Of a stretch of DNA of 54,504 nt, positions 1 through 8,859 are shown in pieces. The DNA is from an uncultured Ilumatobacter sp. (lineage in GTDB: Bacteria; Actinomycetota; Acidimicrobiia; Acidimicrobiales; Ilumatobacteraceae). The first letter of the stretch is position 1; each line of letters opens with the position of its first letter. Location: assembly GCA_938044705.1 (NCBI GenBank), contig CALIOL010000161.1:1-54504 (forward strand). Reading direction: 5' to 3'. Under the pieces are notes generated by a model. It saw only the letters and a list, made by a program, of their open reading frames with translations. It was not told the DNA's origin and did not search any database. Made by a program: the position numbers and the translations under genes.

Positions 1-428
1 AGCAGCCATGCAACCCCGATCACCGTGAACGTCTCGACGAACAGGTTCTCGAACGGGGCGACGAGCATCACCCCCGCAGTAGCGGGGCCGGCGACCATCG
101 CGGAGAGGCCGAGTTCGATCAACGAGGAGTAGACGAGCCAGGCAGCGAGCACAGTGAGCGCCAGCAGCACCGCCACCGCAAGTGGGAACCAGATTCCGGT
201 CCCGGCGACCGGGCGAGCGATGAAGCCCAATGGGCCGTAGTTGAACGCCACCTCATCACCGAAGAGAACGCCGTCGATGTGCATGAGGCTGAGCCCGTGC
301 TCCCAACTCCGATCGAGGCCGGGGTGCGGGAGGTGGTCGAAGACCGACCAACCCAACAGGGTCGCCACGGCGAGCCAGCCAGCCACAAGGCGGCGCGAAT
401 CGCGCCACCCTGCGGGGACGTCAGCCAC
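1..428 (-). CDS. Membrane protein, 3' part cut off by window edge
   Basis: Only the first 142 codons are in the window. The GTG at 428-426 is the first possible start, because the codon just upstream in frame (431-429) is a TGA stop. It overlaps the last codons of tal by 8 bases, so translation is probably coupled. The product opens with a hydrophobic segment (about residues 15-26). A loop then carries NYGPLGF, and two more hydrophobic helices follow (about 75-100 and 110-142). A similar tyrosine-glycine-proline-leucine loop occurs in large polytopic actinobacterial membrane proteins related to lipid-linked glycosyltransferases. That link is from memory and weak, so I give no function. Confidence 0.6.
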   Translation of the reverse strand, partial: MADVPAGWRDSRRLVAGWLAVATLLGWSVFDHLPHPGLDRSWEHGLSLMHIDGVLFGDEVAFNYGPLGFIARPVAGTGIWFPLAVAVLLALTVLAAWLVYSSLIELGLSAMVAGPATAGVMLVAPFENLFVETFTVIGVAWL

Positions 429-1545
429 TCAGGCCCGCCGCCTTTGTCGCAAGTGCATCGATCAGCTCGTCGAACGCTTTTGCGAAGCTGGAAACGCCTT
501 CGCGTTCGAGCTGTGCGGCGACGTCATCCATGTCGACCCCGACGCCGGGCAGCGCGGCCCAGACCGACTCTGCGTCGGAGACGTCAGCATCCACGCGTCG
601 AGCGACGGTGCCGTGGTCGACGAACGCGTCGAGGGTGGCATCGGGGAGGGTGTTGACGGTGTCCGGACCGATCAGTTCGTTGACGTACAACACGTCGGAG
701 TAGTCCGGGTTCTTCGCTCCGGTTGACGCCCACAGTGGTCGTTGAACGCGGGCGCCGCGAGCGGCCAAGGCATCCCAACGAGGACCGGAGAACTGCTCGG
801 CGAACAACTTGTATGCGAGTTTGCCCTGTGCGACAGCGGCTTTACCACGCAGTGCGAGTGCTTCGTCGGAACCGTTTGCCTCGAGCCGCTTGTCGACTTC
901 GACGTCGACGCGACTGATGAAGAAGCTGGCGACGCTCGCCACCTTCGACAGGTCCGCTTCGGGGTCTGCCGCGAGCTGCTCGAGACCGGCGATGTACGCC
1001 TCAATGACGTCGGCGTAGCGAGGGAGCGAGAAGATCAACGTCACGTTGATGGAGCGCCCCTCGGCGATCATCTGCTGAATGGGTGCGAGCCCTTCCTCGG
1101 TCCCTGGAATCTTGACCATCAGGTTGCGGCGGTTGATCCGCTCGTGGAGCTCGCGAGCCGCCGACTCGGTACCCGGACCGTCGTGAGCGAGGTTGGGTGC
1201 CACTTCGACGCTGACGTATCCATCGACGCCGTTCGAGTGGTCGTACATCTTCGAGAACACGTCGCACGCACCGTGGATGTCTTGGATGACGAGCGACCAG
1301 TAGTCCTCGATGACGTCATGCGTGTTGCCGTCAGCGTTGTCAGCGATCAGCTCGTGGAACTGCTCGTCGTAGTCGGCCGATCCTTGAATCGCCTTTTGGA
1401 AGATCGACGGGTTCGAGGTGAGCCCGCGGGCGCCTCCGTCGCGGATCTCGACGAGTTTTCCGGAGGTGATGTAGTCGCGGCGAAGGTTGTCGAGCCAGGC
1501 GCTCTGGCCCTGCTCGGCGTACAGATCATGGAGACGGTCGCTCAT
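421..1545 (-). CDS. tal: Transaldolase
   Basis: Transfers a dihydroxyacetone unit between sugar phosphates in the cytosolic non-oxidative pentose phosphate pathway. The 374-residue product has the length of the actinobacterial (mycobacterial-type) transaldolases. It shows the TSNPSIFQ motif at about 43-50 and the Schiff-base lysine in NLMVKIPGTEEG (Lys145). INVTLIFS (about 169-176) and the late WASTGAKNPDYSD strand are also typical. The ATG at 1545-1543 starts a normal Tal N-terminus. The same frame stays open further upstream, but that stretch lies over tkt and is not real. It follows tkt by 11 bases and is almost certainly cotranscribed with it. Both enzymes are needed to interconvert pentose and hexose phosphates. 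Confidence 0.97.
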   Translation of the reverse strand: MSDRLHDLYAEQGQSAWLDNLRRDYITSGKLVEIRDGGARGLTSNPSIFQKAIQGSADYDEQFHELIADNADGNTHDVIEDYWSLVIQDIHGACDVFSKMYDHSNGVDGYVSVEVAPNLAHDGPGTESAARELHERINRRNLMVKIPGTEEGLAPIQQMIAEGRSINVTLIFSLPRYADVIEAYIAGLEQLAADPEADLSKVASVASFFISRVDVEVDKRLEANGSDEALALRGKAAVAQGKLAYKLFAEQFSGPRWDALAARGARVQRPLWASTGAKNPDYSDVLYVNELIGPDTVNTLPDATLDAFVDHGTVARRVDADVSDAESVWAALPGVGVDMDDVAAQLEREGVSSFAKAFDELIDALATKAAGLSG

Positions 1546-1556
1546 TGGATGCTCTT

Positions 1557-3488
1557 TCAGTTGAGGAGTGACGTGGCGTGTGCGACGACGTTGTCGACGT
1601 TCATGCCGAGCTTGTCGAGGACGAGGCTTCCCGGCGCGCTGGCACCGAAGCGGTCGATGGCGACAGAACTGTCGGCGTACTTTGCCCACCCCATCGAGAC
1701 GCCAGCCTCCACCGAGAGCACTGGCACGTTGTTCGGGAACACGGATGCCTTGAACTCGGCGCTCTGTTCGTCGAACCGATCCCAACTGGGCATGGACACG
1801 ACCTGAGCGGCGACGCCGTCCGCGGCGAGCGTGTCGGCTGCTTCGACACACAGCGAGACCTCGCTCCCGGTACCGACGAGAACCACCTGTGCCGCGTCGG
1901 CGGAGCGGACCACTGCTGCACCGCTCTCGACCGCCGACCCGTCGGTCGTGACGGTGATGTTCTGTCGGCTGAGAATCAGGGCGGACGGCCCGTCGTGGCG
2001 GACGATGTCGGCCCAGGCCTGGATGGTCTCGTTCCCGTCGGCAGGACGGATGACGTGAAGGCCTGGTATCGCTCGGAGCGACGCCAACTGCTCGACAGGC
2101 TGGTGGGTCGGCCCGTCCTCGCCGACACCGACCGAGTCGTGGGTGAACACGAAGCACACCTTGGCTCCCGACAGTGCTGCGAGTCGCAGCGCCGGACGCA
2201 TGTAGTCGGCGAACACGAAAAACGTCGCTGTCACCGGCAGCACGCCGCCGTGAAGCGCCATCCCCACACCGATTGCTCCCATCGCATGTTCACGGATGCC
2301 GTAGTGGATGTAGCGGCCATCAGGGGCAGCTGCCGAGAAGGGGTGCGACTCGCCGAGTGCGACACCATTGCTGCCCTTGAGGTCGGCAGAACCGGCCATC
2401 AGGCCCGGCAAGTCGGCGAACGTCGAGTCGAGTGCCCGCTGAATAGCCTTTCGGGTGGCTACGGAGTCGCCGCGCTCGTAGGTCGGGAGGTCGGAGTCCC
2501 AGCCGTCGAGCCCGGTGGAAGCCATCGCGGCGTCCCAGTCCGCACCCGACGGGATCGTGCGCCCCGAGCGAGCTGCTGCGGCTCGTTCGGCCACATGGGT
2601 TCGATAGCTGGCGACGAGATCTTCGGGCGCCCAGAACGGCTCGTCGGGGATCCCCATCGCAGCCTTGGTCGACGTGACGTGCTCGGCCTTGAACGGGTTT
2701 CCGTGGGCTCCGTGGTCGTCGGTGAAGTCTGGCGACGGGAAGCCGATGTGCGTCCGCAGCATCAGGAACGAGGGCTGAGCGGTTTCCTTCGCGGCGTTGA
2801 GGGCTGCTTCCAACGCGTCGAGGTCGTTGGAGATGTCGCCCAGTTCTTGGACGTCCCATCCGTAGGCGCGCATTCGAGCAGCCATATCGACACTCGTGGT
2901 CAGATCGGTGTCGCCGTCGATCGTGATCTTGTTGTCGTCGAAGATGCACACCAAGTGTCCGAGGCCCAAGTGGCCGGCGAGGTCAGCCGCTTCGTGACTG
3001 ATGCCTTCCATCATGCAGCCGTCGCCGGCGATGACGTAGGTGTAGTGATCGACGTGGTCCGCTCCGAAACGTGCCCGCTGGTTGGCTTCTGCGACCGCCA
3101 TCCCCACGGCGTTGGCGAATCCCTGCCCGAGGGGCCCGGTGGTGACCTCGACACCAGCGGTGTGTCCGACCTCCGGGTGGCCCGGGGTGGCCGAGTCCCA
3201 CTGACGGAAGTTCTTGATGTCGTCCAACTGCAAGCCGTACCCGTTGAGGAACAACATCGCGTACTGCATGATCGACACGTGCCCGTTCGAGAGTACGAAG
3301 CGATCCCGGTCTGGCCAGGCCGGATCCGCCGGGTCGTGATTCATGACTCGGCTGTACAACACGTGTGCGAGGGGAGCGAGTGCCATGCCCGTTCCTTGGT
3401 GGCCGCTGTTGGCGGCAAGCGGGCCGTCCATCGAGAAACCCCGGATCAGCGAGACGGCGTGTGAGTCCTGTTCAGGTGTCAACGGCAC
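1557..3488 (-). CDS. tkt: Transketolase
   Basis: Thiamine-diphosphate enzyme that moves two-carbon ketol units between sugar phosphates. The 643-residue product has the full transketolase layout. The N-terminal TPP domain carries SGHQGT near residue 30 and the GDG...N cofactor signature (VIAGDGCMMEG ending in the DDNK segment). The middle PYR domain has GIREHAMGAIG, FFVFADYMRPALR and the THDSVGVGEDGPTHQPVEQL stretch. The C-terminal domain ends near LGMNVDNVV. I chose the GTG at 3488-3486 (VPLTPEQDSHAV) because homologues begin just before this helix; the frame stays open upstream without recognisable homology. It is the first gene of a tkt-tal pair. Confidence 0.96.
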   Translation of the reverse strand: MPLTPEQDSHAVSLIRGFSMDGPLAANSGHQGTGMALAPLAHVLYSRVMNHDPADPAWPDRDRFVLSNGHVSIMQYAMLFLNGYGLQLDDIKNFRQWDSATPGHPEVGHTAGVEVTTGPLGQGFANAVGMAVAEANQRARFGADHVDHYTYVIAGDGCMMEGISHEAADLAGHLGLGHLVCIFDDNKITIDGDTDLTTSVDMAARMRAYGWDVQELGDISNDLDALEAALNAAKETAQPSFLMLRTHIGFPSPDFTDDHGAHGNPFKAEHVTSTKAAMGIPDEPFWAPEDLVASYRTHVAERAAAARSGRTIPSGADWDAAMASTGLDGWDSDLPTYERGDSVATRKAIQRALDSTFADLPGLMAGSADLKGSNGVALGESHPFSAAAPDGRYIHYGIREHAMGAIGVGMALHGGVLPVTATFFVFADYMRPALRLAALSGAKVCFVFTHDSVGVGEDGPTHQPVEQLASLRAIPGLHVIRPADGNETIQAWADIVRHDGPSALILSRQNITVTTDGSAVESGAAVVRSADAAQVVLVGTGSEVSLCVEAADTLAADGVAAQVVSMPSWDRFDEQSAEFKASVFPNNVPVLSVEAGVSMGWAKYADSSVAIDRFGASAPGSLVLDKLGMNVDNVVAHATSLLN

Positions 3489-3547
3489 GCGGGCGAGGGT
3501 AGTGGATGCGATCGCATGGTTCGCGAGTACTCCCGAGTGTTGTCCAC

Positions 3548-4678
3548 TCAGCTCGAAGCGTCGTTGCGGCAGACACCGACGGCGGTGATGAATCCGATGT
3601 CGTCGGCAACGTCGACGAAACCGCACCCTCCGTCGAATTCATCGACCTGGACGGCGTCGAGGATGTGCGCGAGCCACCTCGTCGTCGTCGACGCCGCCTC
3701 GGCGTTCAGATGGATGCTGTCGACGAAGTTCGTGTCACCGAAGACGTCGCCCATGAGCACGACATCACTCGATGTCGACGCACCGATCTCGATGATGGCG
3801 GCCTGCGTGGCAGCCATGTCGTCCTCAGGTCGAGGGAGTTGTTGGACGAATCGGTCGGGAACCGGGACCTCGACTAGCACCACGGTGCTGCCGTTTGCCT
3901 GCAGCTGCGAGATGGCTGCGACGATCGCGTCGACATCGCGCTGGTCGATTGCGTAGTTCGAGAGCCGTGACCGCTGGATGGCGATCTCCTCGGGACCGAA
4001 GTTCTCGTCGAAGTCGACTCGTTCGCCGTCAGGGCCGGTGGTCGCCGCGGCTGCGGCGAGCTCGCTGGCGCGTTGTTCCTCACCGCTCCCGAACAAGTCC
4101 GAGGGGCTGCGCAGCAGGCGGCGCGATGCGACCAGCGTCGATGTCGACGAGACCAACCGGTCGAGTCCAGCCAGCCACCCATCGGCCGTCGCAACGGCCG
4201 AGCGGTAGGCCTCGTCCTGCTGGTCGCCGTACTCGGGGGCAAAGTCGAGCGGGGTCAGACCCCAGACCACGAGATCGGGGGAGCTGCGTGGGGCGACTTC
4301 GTCGGCCAGCCACGGGCCCGTCACGGTCGGTATCGCTCCGGCGAGCCCGACGTTGATCGAAGAGCGGCCCGTCGCACCCTCGAACTCTGCCGGGACGAAG
4401 GCTTGCCATGCCGCCGACGTGCCGGCGAACGCCACCTCGACGGCGTCGCCACGTTCGTCGAGCAACTCGATTCGTTGCTGGGCAGCGGCGTCATACCAGC
4501 GAACCTCCTCCGCCGATCGGGCGGTGACAGTGCGAGCGGCGACTTCGGCAACGAGGACCACGACGAGCACCACAGCGATCCAGCGGAGCAGACTCGAGCC
4601 GGTCGAGAACAGATCCAGACGCCCGTCGTCGGGGAGTTCACGGGGCGTGTCCGAGTGCGGGGTGGCGTCTGGGTTCAT
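3548..4678 (-). CDS. Membrane-anchored SGNH-hydrolase-like protein of an O-acylation operon
   Basis: The 376-residue product has one N-terminal membrane anchor (about residues 31-47), so the rest should lie outside the membrane. Two SGNH/GDSL landmarks are visible: Ser88 in AFAGTSAAWQ (block I) and an Asp-x-x-His pair near the C-terminus (Asp320, His323 in VDSIHLN). In AlgJ/AlgX-type systems such proteins place or transfer acetyl groups supplied by an MBOAT protein. The ATG overlaps the MBOAT stop in ATGA, so the two are translationally coupled. The substrate is unknown; a cell-surface polysaccharide is likely from the family. A second SGNH-like protein is encoded on the other side of the MBOAT gene. 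Confidence 0.8.
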   Translation of the reverse strand: MNPDATPHSDTPRELPDDGRLDLFSTGSSLLRWIAVVLVVVLVAEVAARTVTARSAEEVRWYDAAAQQRIELLDERGDAVEVAFAGTSAAWQAFVPAEFEGATGRSSINVGLAGAIPTVTGPWLADEVAPRSSPDLVVWGLTPLDFAPEYGDQQDEAYRSAVATADGWLAGLDRLVSSTSTLVASRRLLRSPSDLFGSGEEQRASELAAAAATTGPDGERVDFDENFGPEEIAIQRSRLSNYAIDQRDVDAIVAAISQLQANGSTVVLVEVPVPDRFVQQLPRPEDDMAATQAAIIEIGASTSSDVVLMGDVFGDTNFVDSIHLNAEAASTTTRWLAHILDAVQVDEFDGGCGFVDVADDIGFITAVGVCRNDASS

Positions 4679-6138
4679 CAGAACTGGAAATAGATGAAGG
4701 GGACGGGGGAGCCACCGGAGAACACCACGACCGCAACGAGCATGACGCCGGCGGTGAGTGCGGGCCGCAGTGTCGAATGCGTCTCGGTCGCCTTCGAGGC
4801 CGCGGAGGTCGTCGCCCCATGACTCGGTGTCGTATCGCCGCCGCGATCGGCTGAGCGACGCTGAACGAGGTCGAGCCAGATGGTGGCCGAGAAGAGCACA
4901 ACGACGAGGAAGACCGAGGCGATCGCCGAGTCGCCGGATGACGGCCGAGCGAGTGCGGCGAACACGTCGAAGGCAGCGTCGACCGATTGCGCCCGAAAGA
5001 ACACCATCGACACACACCACACCGCAAACGTCGTTGCGATCCCGGGCAGCTGGGACGGTCGCACAGGGCCGCTCGGTGTGCGGCCTGCTCGAGCGAACCG
5101 ATGAACGACCAGTGCGACGCCGTGGATGGCACCCCAGATCACGAAATTCCACGATGCGCCGTGCCAGAGCCCCCCGAGCAGCATCGTCGCCATGAGGTTC
5201 CGGGCCACGAACCATGAGCTCCCGCGGTTTCCGCCGAAGGGGATGTACACGTAGTCGCGAAGCCAGTCCGAGAGGCTGATGTGCCAACGTCGCCAGAACT
5301 CGGTGATGCTGCGCGACAGGTATGGCTGGCGGAAGTTCACCATGAGATCGATCCCGAAGAGCTCGGAGACGCCACGGGCGATGTCGGTGTAGCCCGAGAA
5401 GTCGCCGTAGAGCTGAACGGCGAAGCCAACGATCGCGGCGGCGACGGCGAGCGAACTGAATCGCCCCGGATCGGCGAACACCTCGTTGACGAACGGCGCA
5501 ACACCGTCCGCGAGTACGACCTTCTTGAACAGGCCGGAGAGGATCAGCGACAGTGCCCGGTCGAGCTGTCGCCCGCGTGGCATCGCTCGACCCGCTTGAT
5601 CTTGGACACGCGGCAACAGCCGTTGAGCGCGCTCGATCGGCCCTGCGACCAACTGCGGAAAGTACGCGACGTACGTGGCGAAATCGAGGATCTTGTCGGT
5701 CGGTTCGATCCGCCGTCGATAGACGTCGAAGGTGTAGCTGATGGTCTGAAACGTGTAGAAGCTGATCCCGACGGGCAACAAGATGCCGAGTGTCGGGCCC
5801 GACGAATCGAGGCCGACCGCGTTGACGAGGTCGACGGCTCCGTCGAGGAAGAAGTCGAAGTACTTGAAGACGCCCAGCACACCCAGGTTGAAGCACAAGC
5901 TGGCGGCGAGCAATCGCTTGCGGCGACGTTCGCCGACGGCGGCGGCCAACCGTTGGCCGATGATGAAGTCGACCACCGTCGACAGTGCGATCAGACCGAG
6001 GAAGCGCCAGTCCCACCACCCGTAGAACACGTACGAGGCCGCCAGGAGCACCAGATTCCGCCGCGACGGCGGCACGAGCCAGTGAAGCGGCAGCACGATC
6101 GCCAGGAAGACCACGAACGTGACCGAATTGAAGATCAC
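4678..6138 (-). CDS. MBOAT family O-acyltransferase (AlgI/DltB-like)
   Basis: Polytopic membrane protein of 486 residues that would pass an acyl (usually acetyl) group across the membrane to an extracellular acceptor. It shows about ten hydrophobic segments and the AlgI-type landmarks. These are FPQLVAGPIER (about 160-170), YGDFSGYTDIARG (244-256), the FWRRWHISLSDWLRDYVYIP block (281-300) with His286, and the GGLWHGASWNFVIWG motif with the invariant catalytic-type His326. It starts with GTG (6138-6136), whose bases overlap the stop of the upstream lipoprotein gene (GTGA). Its stop overlaps the ATG of the downstream SGNH protein. The three genes therefore form one coupled unit. Confidence 0.93.
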   Translation of the reverse strand: MIFNSVTFVVFLAIVLPLHWLVPPSRRNLVLLAASYVFYGWWDWRFLGLIALSTVVDFIIGQRLAAAVGERRRKRLLAASLCFNLGVLGVFKYFDFFLDGAVDLVNAVGLDSSGPTLGILLPVGISFYTFQTISYTFDVYRRRIEPTDKILDFATYVAYFPQLVAGPIERAQRLLPRVQDQAGRAMPRGRQLDRALSLILSGLFKKVVLADGVAPFVNEVFADPGRFSSLAVAAAIVGFAVQLYGDFSGYTDIARGVSELFGIDLMVNFRQPYLSRSITEFWRRWHISLSDWLRDYVYIPFGGNRGSSWFVARNLMATMLLGGLWHGASWNFVIWGAIHGVALVVHRFARAGRTPSGPVRPSQLPGIATTFAVWCVSMVFFRAQSVDAAFDVFAALARPSSGDSAIASVFLVVVLFSATIWLDLVQRRSADRGGDTTPSHGATTSAASKATETHSTLRPALTAGVMLVAVVVFSGGSPVPFIYFQF

Positions 6139-7655
6139 GACGCCGTGCCGCCCACGGCTGGAACGAGCGCCTCGGTGGTCACGGCCCGACCAGCATTGCC
6201 GACGTGGGTGAGGTCGACGTAGAGCGCCTCGTCGACGAGATCCGACGTATCGAGGAGGAAGGCGCCCGTGGTTTCCGCGATCGTCCGGTAGCGCTCGATG
6301 ACGGCGTCGTGGCCGGTGCGGCCGTCCGGATGGAACTCAGCGACGGCGTCGCTCGTGGGGAGGACGAGCAGCACGACGTCCGATCCGTCTCCGACGATCT
6401 CGGCGGCGAGTGCTTCGATTCGATCGAGACGATCCGGGCAGAGCTCGTCGTAGGGAAGCGGCTCGTACTGATCGGCCTGGATGTCGGCGACGCCTTGTTC
6501 GTACTCATCGGAGAGCTCGATGCGACCGCCGGTGTTCGGGATCCACGTCGCTCGATGCGCATCCAGCGCTCGACCTTCGTAGCTGAGGAGCGGTCCGCCG
6601 ATGAGGCGTGTCCCTCCCGCATCCTGTGCGAGGGCGTCGATGTTGGAGAACGCTGCGGCTCGCCGGGTGTCGGTCTCCTCGGCGCGGTCCTTCTGGGGTG
6701 ACTCGCACGGCAGGAACTCGATCCACGTGTTCAGCCCGATGACGACGGTGTCCGGACGCACTCCTGACTCGCGGAGTTCTCGATACCAGCCGAGCTGAAG
6801 ATCGGGCGCCATCGCTCCAACCGCAGCGTTGTACACCGTGCGCCCCACCGCATTCTCGAGCTGGACCGGATCGATCCCGCGCTTCACCGTTGACGGGCCC
6901 ATCAGGAGGATGTCGATCGGGCGGGTTTCGAGAAGGAGCGAGGTATCGACCAGATGGCCGAGCTGGTCGGTCGCGTACCAGAAGTCGCTGGCGAAGAGGA
7001 TCTGGCCGGGGTCGTCGAGCGCAAACGTCAGATCGTCGTTGGTACCCGCGAGGCGACCGGCGACCTCCAACGCTGTGGCTCGATCCACTGCGCCGGCGAC
7101 ACCGTCGGCGTCGCAGCCCGTCGGCAGGATCAGCAGCTCTCGGAACTCGTCGGCGAGCGTGCGGGCATCGGGACCACCGAGCCAATCGACCAGTGCCGGA
7201 TCGGTCGAGACCCGGTCGACAGTCGCCTCCAGTCCCGGGAGGAGCCGCTCGGCTTGGGCGCTCCAACTCCCAAGATCGCCACACGCATCGGCCAGTCGAG
7301 TAGCAGCTTCGTGGCCTGCGTCGAGGGCAGCACGAGACACGTCACTCGGGACCCGTGCGAGCAGGTCGGTGACCGTCGCCGACTCCTGGTCCTCGGGCGC
7401 CTCACACAGCTCGACGGTGATCGGAAACCCGTACTCGTCGACGACGACGCGTGCTTCGCACGGGGCGGCGACGGCCTCGTCGGACTGCGGCACGGTGGCG
7501 GAAGGGTCGGTCGACTCGGGGGATTCCGACGCTGTCGGCGTCGGCGGTTCGACAGCGCTGGTCGGCGCCGGTTCAGCCGCATCGGGCGAGCTGCTGCACG
7601 CAGCGATCGCGGCGAGGGCAACGAGCACACACCATGTTGTTCGTCGGCCGGGCAC
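6135..7655 (-). CDS. Lipoprotein with SGNH-hydrolase-like domain
   Basis: The GTG at 7655-7653 opens a signal sequence ending in a lipobox (Ile-Ala-Ala-Cys20). A low-complexity Pro/Thr/Ser/Glu linker follows (about 21-60), so the mature protein should be lipid-anchored outside the membrane. The C-terminal half looks like an SGNH fold: Ser255 in LLMGPSTVKRG, a GLNTW segment, and Asp481-Leu-Thr-His484 in VDLTHVGNAG. The 506-residue length includes an extra helical domain (about 95-215) that I do not recognise. The next gene encodes the MBOAT transferase and overlaps by four bases. This may be the terminal acyl-transfer or deacylation partner. Active-site identification is by motif only. Confidence 0.75.
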   Translation of the reverse strand: MPGRRTTWCVLVALAAIAACSSSPDAAEPAPTSAVEPPTPTASESPESTDPSATVPQSDEAVAAPCEARVVVDEYGFPITVELCEAPEDQESATVTDLLARVPSDVSRAALDAGHEAATRLADACGDLGSWSAQAERLLPGLEATVDRVSTDPALVDWLGGPDARTLADEFRELLILPTGCDADGVAGAVDRATALEVAGRLAGTNDDLTFALDDPGQILFASDFWYATDQLGHLVDTSLLLETRPIDILLMGPSTVKRGIDPVQLENAVGRTVYNAAVGAMAPDLQLGWYRELRESGVRPDTVVIGLNTWIEFLPCESPQKDRAEETDTRRAAAFSNIDALAQDAGGTRLIGGPLLSYEGRALDAHRATWIPNTGGRIELSDEYEQGVADIQADQYEPLPYDELCPDRLDRIEALAAEIVGDGSDVVLLVLPTSDAVAEFHPDGRTGHDAVIERYRTIAETTGAFLLDTSDLVDEALYVDLTHVGNAGRAVTTEALVPAVGGTAS

Positions 7656-7746
7656 CGCCGGAGATCCTACTCGCCGCCCCCTCAGCGGGACTTCAGCCGA
7701 TGTGCCCGACGGCGTGGGCCGCAAGGCGCCCGACGCGGTCGAGGTG

Positions 7747-8145
7747 TCAGTCCGCCGGGGGGAGCAGCGTGAACGGGACGATCGTGAACGGGTTCTTGTC
7801 CACGCGGCAGTGGGCGAAGATCTGGCCGTAGTCCTCGAAGTCGAGTTCGCCCTTGACGAGGCGGTAGGTGAACTTGCCCGGCTCGACGGTGAACGGGCTG
7901 ACATTGCGCGCAACCTGTTCGGACTCTTCGGTGAGTCCACGCCGGAAGACGACCTCGAACACCCCAGATCCGGACTGGCCTTCCGGGCAGAAGATCAACG
8001 CGACGAGGTGTGGGCTCAAGGTCAACGGCACTGGTTGGGGTGCGGCTTGGGAGAACATGACACCGGTCATGTCGATCCGGGTCGAGGGGCCGGGAGCTTG
8101 GCGCATCTCGAAGTTCTCGACGAAGACAGCGGAGACGATCTGCAT
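7747..8145 (-). CDS. Hypothetical protein, 132 aa
   Basis: Soluble-looking 132-residue product starting MQIVSAVFVENFEM, rich in beta-strand sequence. It has no membrane segment, signal or metal-binding motif. I chose the ATG at 8145-8143 over an upstream in-frame start because the conserved-looking part begins there. The sequence alternates hydrophobic strands (VALIFCPEG, FEVVFRR, GKFTYRLV) and ends TIVPFTLLPPAD, suggesting a small beta-barrel or sandwich. It lies 91 bases before the O-acylation operon and 14 bases after the CcdA-like gene on the same strand. I do not recognise the family. Confidence 0.7.
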   Translation of the reverse strand: MQIVSAVFVENFEMRQAPGPSTRIDMTGVMFSQAAPQPVPLTLSPHLVALIFCPEGQSGSGVFEVVFRRGLTEESEQVARNVSPFTVEPGKFTYRLVKGELDFEDYGQIFAHCRVDKNPFTIVPFTLLPPAD

Positions 8146-8159
8146 GCGTCCGAGGGTAG

Positions 8160-8792
8160 CTACTGGCTCCACTGGAACAGTCTCGAGACGATCTCTCCAT
8201 GCTGTCCGGCAATCACGGACACAGCGAGGACCACGGTCAGTCCGGCACCGACCCAGGCGAGCTTGGCCGATGCGTTCTCATTCGGTCTGGCAGCTGCGTA
8301 GGCGGGGCCGAGCAAGACGAGCGGCATCGCGACGCCGAGCATGAATCCGGTCGACGGCAGCAGCTGCCCGAGCGGGTCGCGTGGTCCGTTCGTGAGGATC
8401 GATCCGAGTTCGACACCGACGCACGGTCGCCACCATTGGGTGACCATCGCAGCAACGAGGGCGGTGGCGGCGAATGACGACGGCGGCGACTGAGCGATCT
8501 CGCCCGCTCGGCGAAGCCACGAGGGGTGGTCGCGCTCGAACAGTGATGGGAATCCGACGATCACCACCAGGGCGATCAGCAGCGCCGCAGTGACTCGCAG
8601 CTCCGTCTCGGTGATGCTGCCGAATCGGTTGGTGACGAAGAGCCAGCCACCGAGCACGACACCGAACAGGGCTCCTGCGACCGACGGCCAGCGTCCGCGG
8701 GCAGCGACGATCGTCAGCGCCACGGGCGCCAGAATCACCAGATGACAGACCTGGACGATCGACCGAACTCCCTCGACGAAAGCGTCGATCAT
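8160..8792 (-). CDS. CcdA-like membrane protein (possible transmembrane electron carrier)
   Basis: A 210-residue protein with about six hydrophobic helices. It has just two cysteines, each in or next to a helix: Cys16 (IVQVCHLV) and Cys124 (QWWRPCVGVELG). Two cysteines placed this way are the hallmark of CcdA/DsbD-type proteins, which carry reducing equivalents across the membrane to an extracellular thioredoxin. The RPCVGVELG segment resembles the second Cys motif of that family. The neighbouring gene upstream encodes a secreted thioredoxin-fold protein with a CxxC motif, which fits a donor-acceptor pair. The assignment is inference from motif and context; overall similarity to classical CcdA is low. 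Confidence 0.62.
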   Translation of the reverse strand: MIDAFVEGVRSIVQVCHLVILAPVALTIVAARGRWPSVAGALFGVVLGGWLFVTNRFGSITETELRVTAALLIALVVIVGFPSLFERDHPSWLRRAGEIAQSPPSSFAATALVAAMVTQWWRPCVGVELGSILTNGPRDPLGQLLPSTGFMLGVAMPLVLLGPAYAAARPNENASAKLAWVGAGLTVVLAVSVIAGQHGEIVSRLFQWSQ

Positions 8793-8859
8793 CTCGAGTG
8801 TCCCTGCATGGTCGTGTCGTCGTCGAGCTGTCGGCCTCGTTGGACCGCAGCGTGTCGGG

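Noticed and set aside
742-1806. 354-codon plus-strand frame opposite tal and the end of tkt
   Set aside because: Antisense to two well-conserved genes; composition only, no domain.
1546-2157. N-terminal extension of the transaldolase frame
   Set aside because: The frame stays open upstream of the tal ATG, but that part overlaps tkt out of frame and reads as low-complexity Arg-rich sequence.
1578-3464. 628-codon open frame on the plus strand opposite tkt
   Set aside because: It lies wholly antisense to a clear transketolase, has no recognisable motif or ribosome site, and is Arg/Val/Asp-rich as expected for a GC-rich shadow frame.
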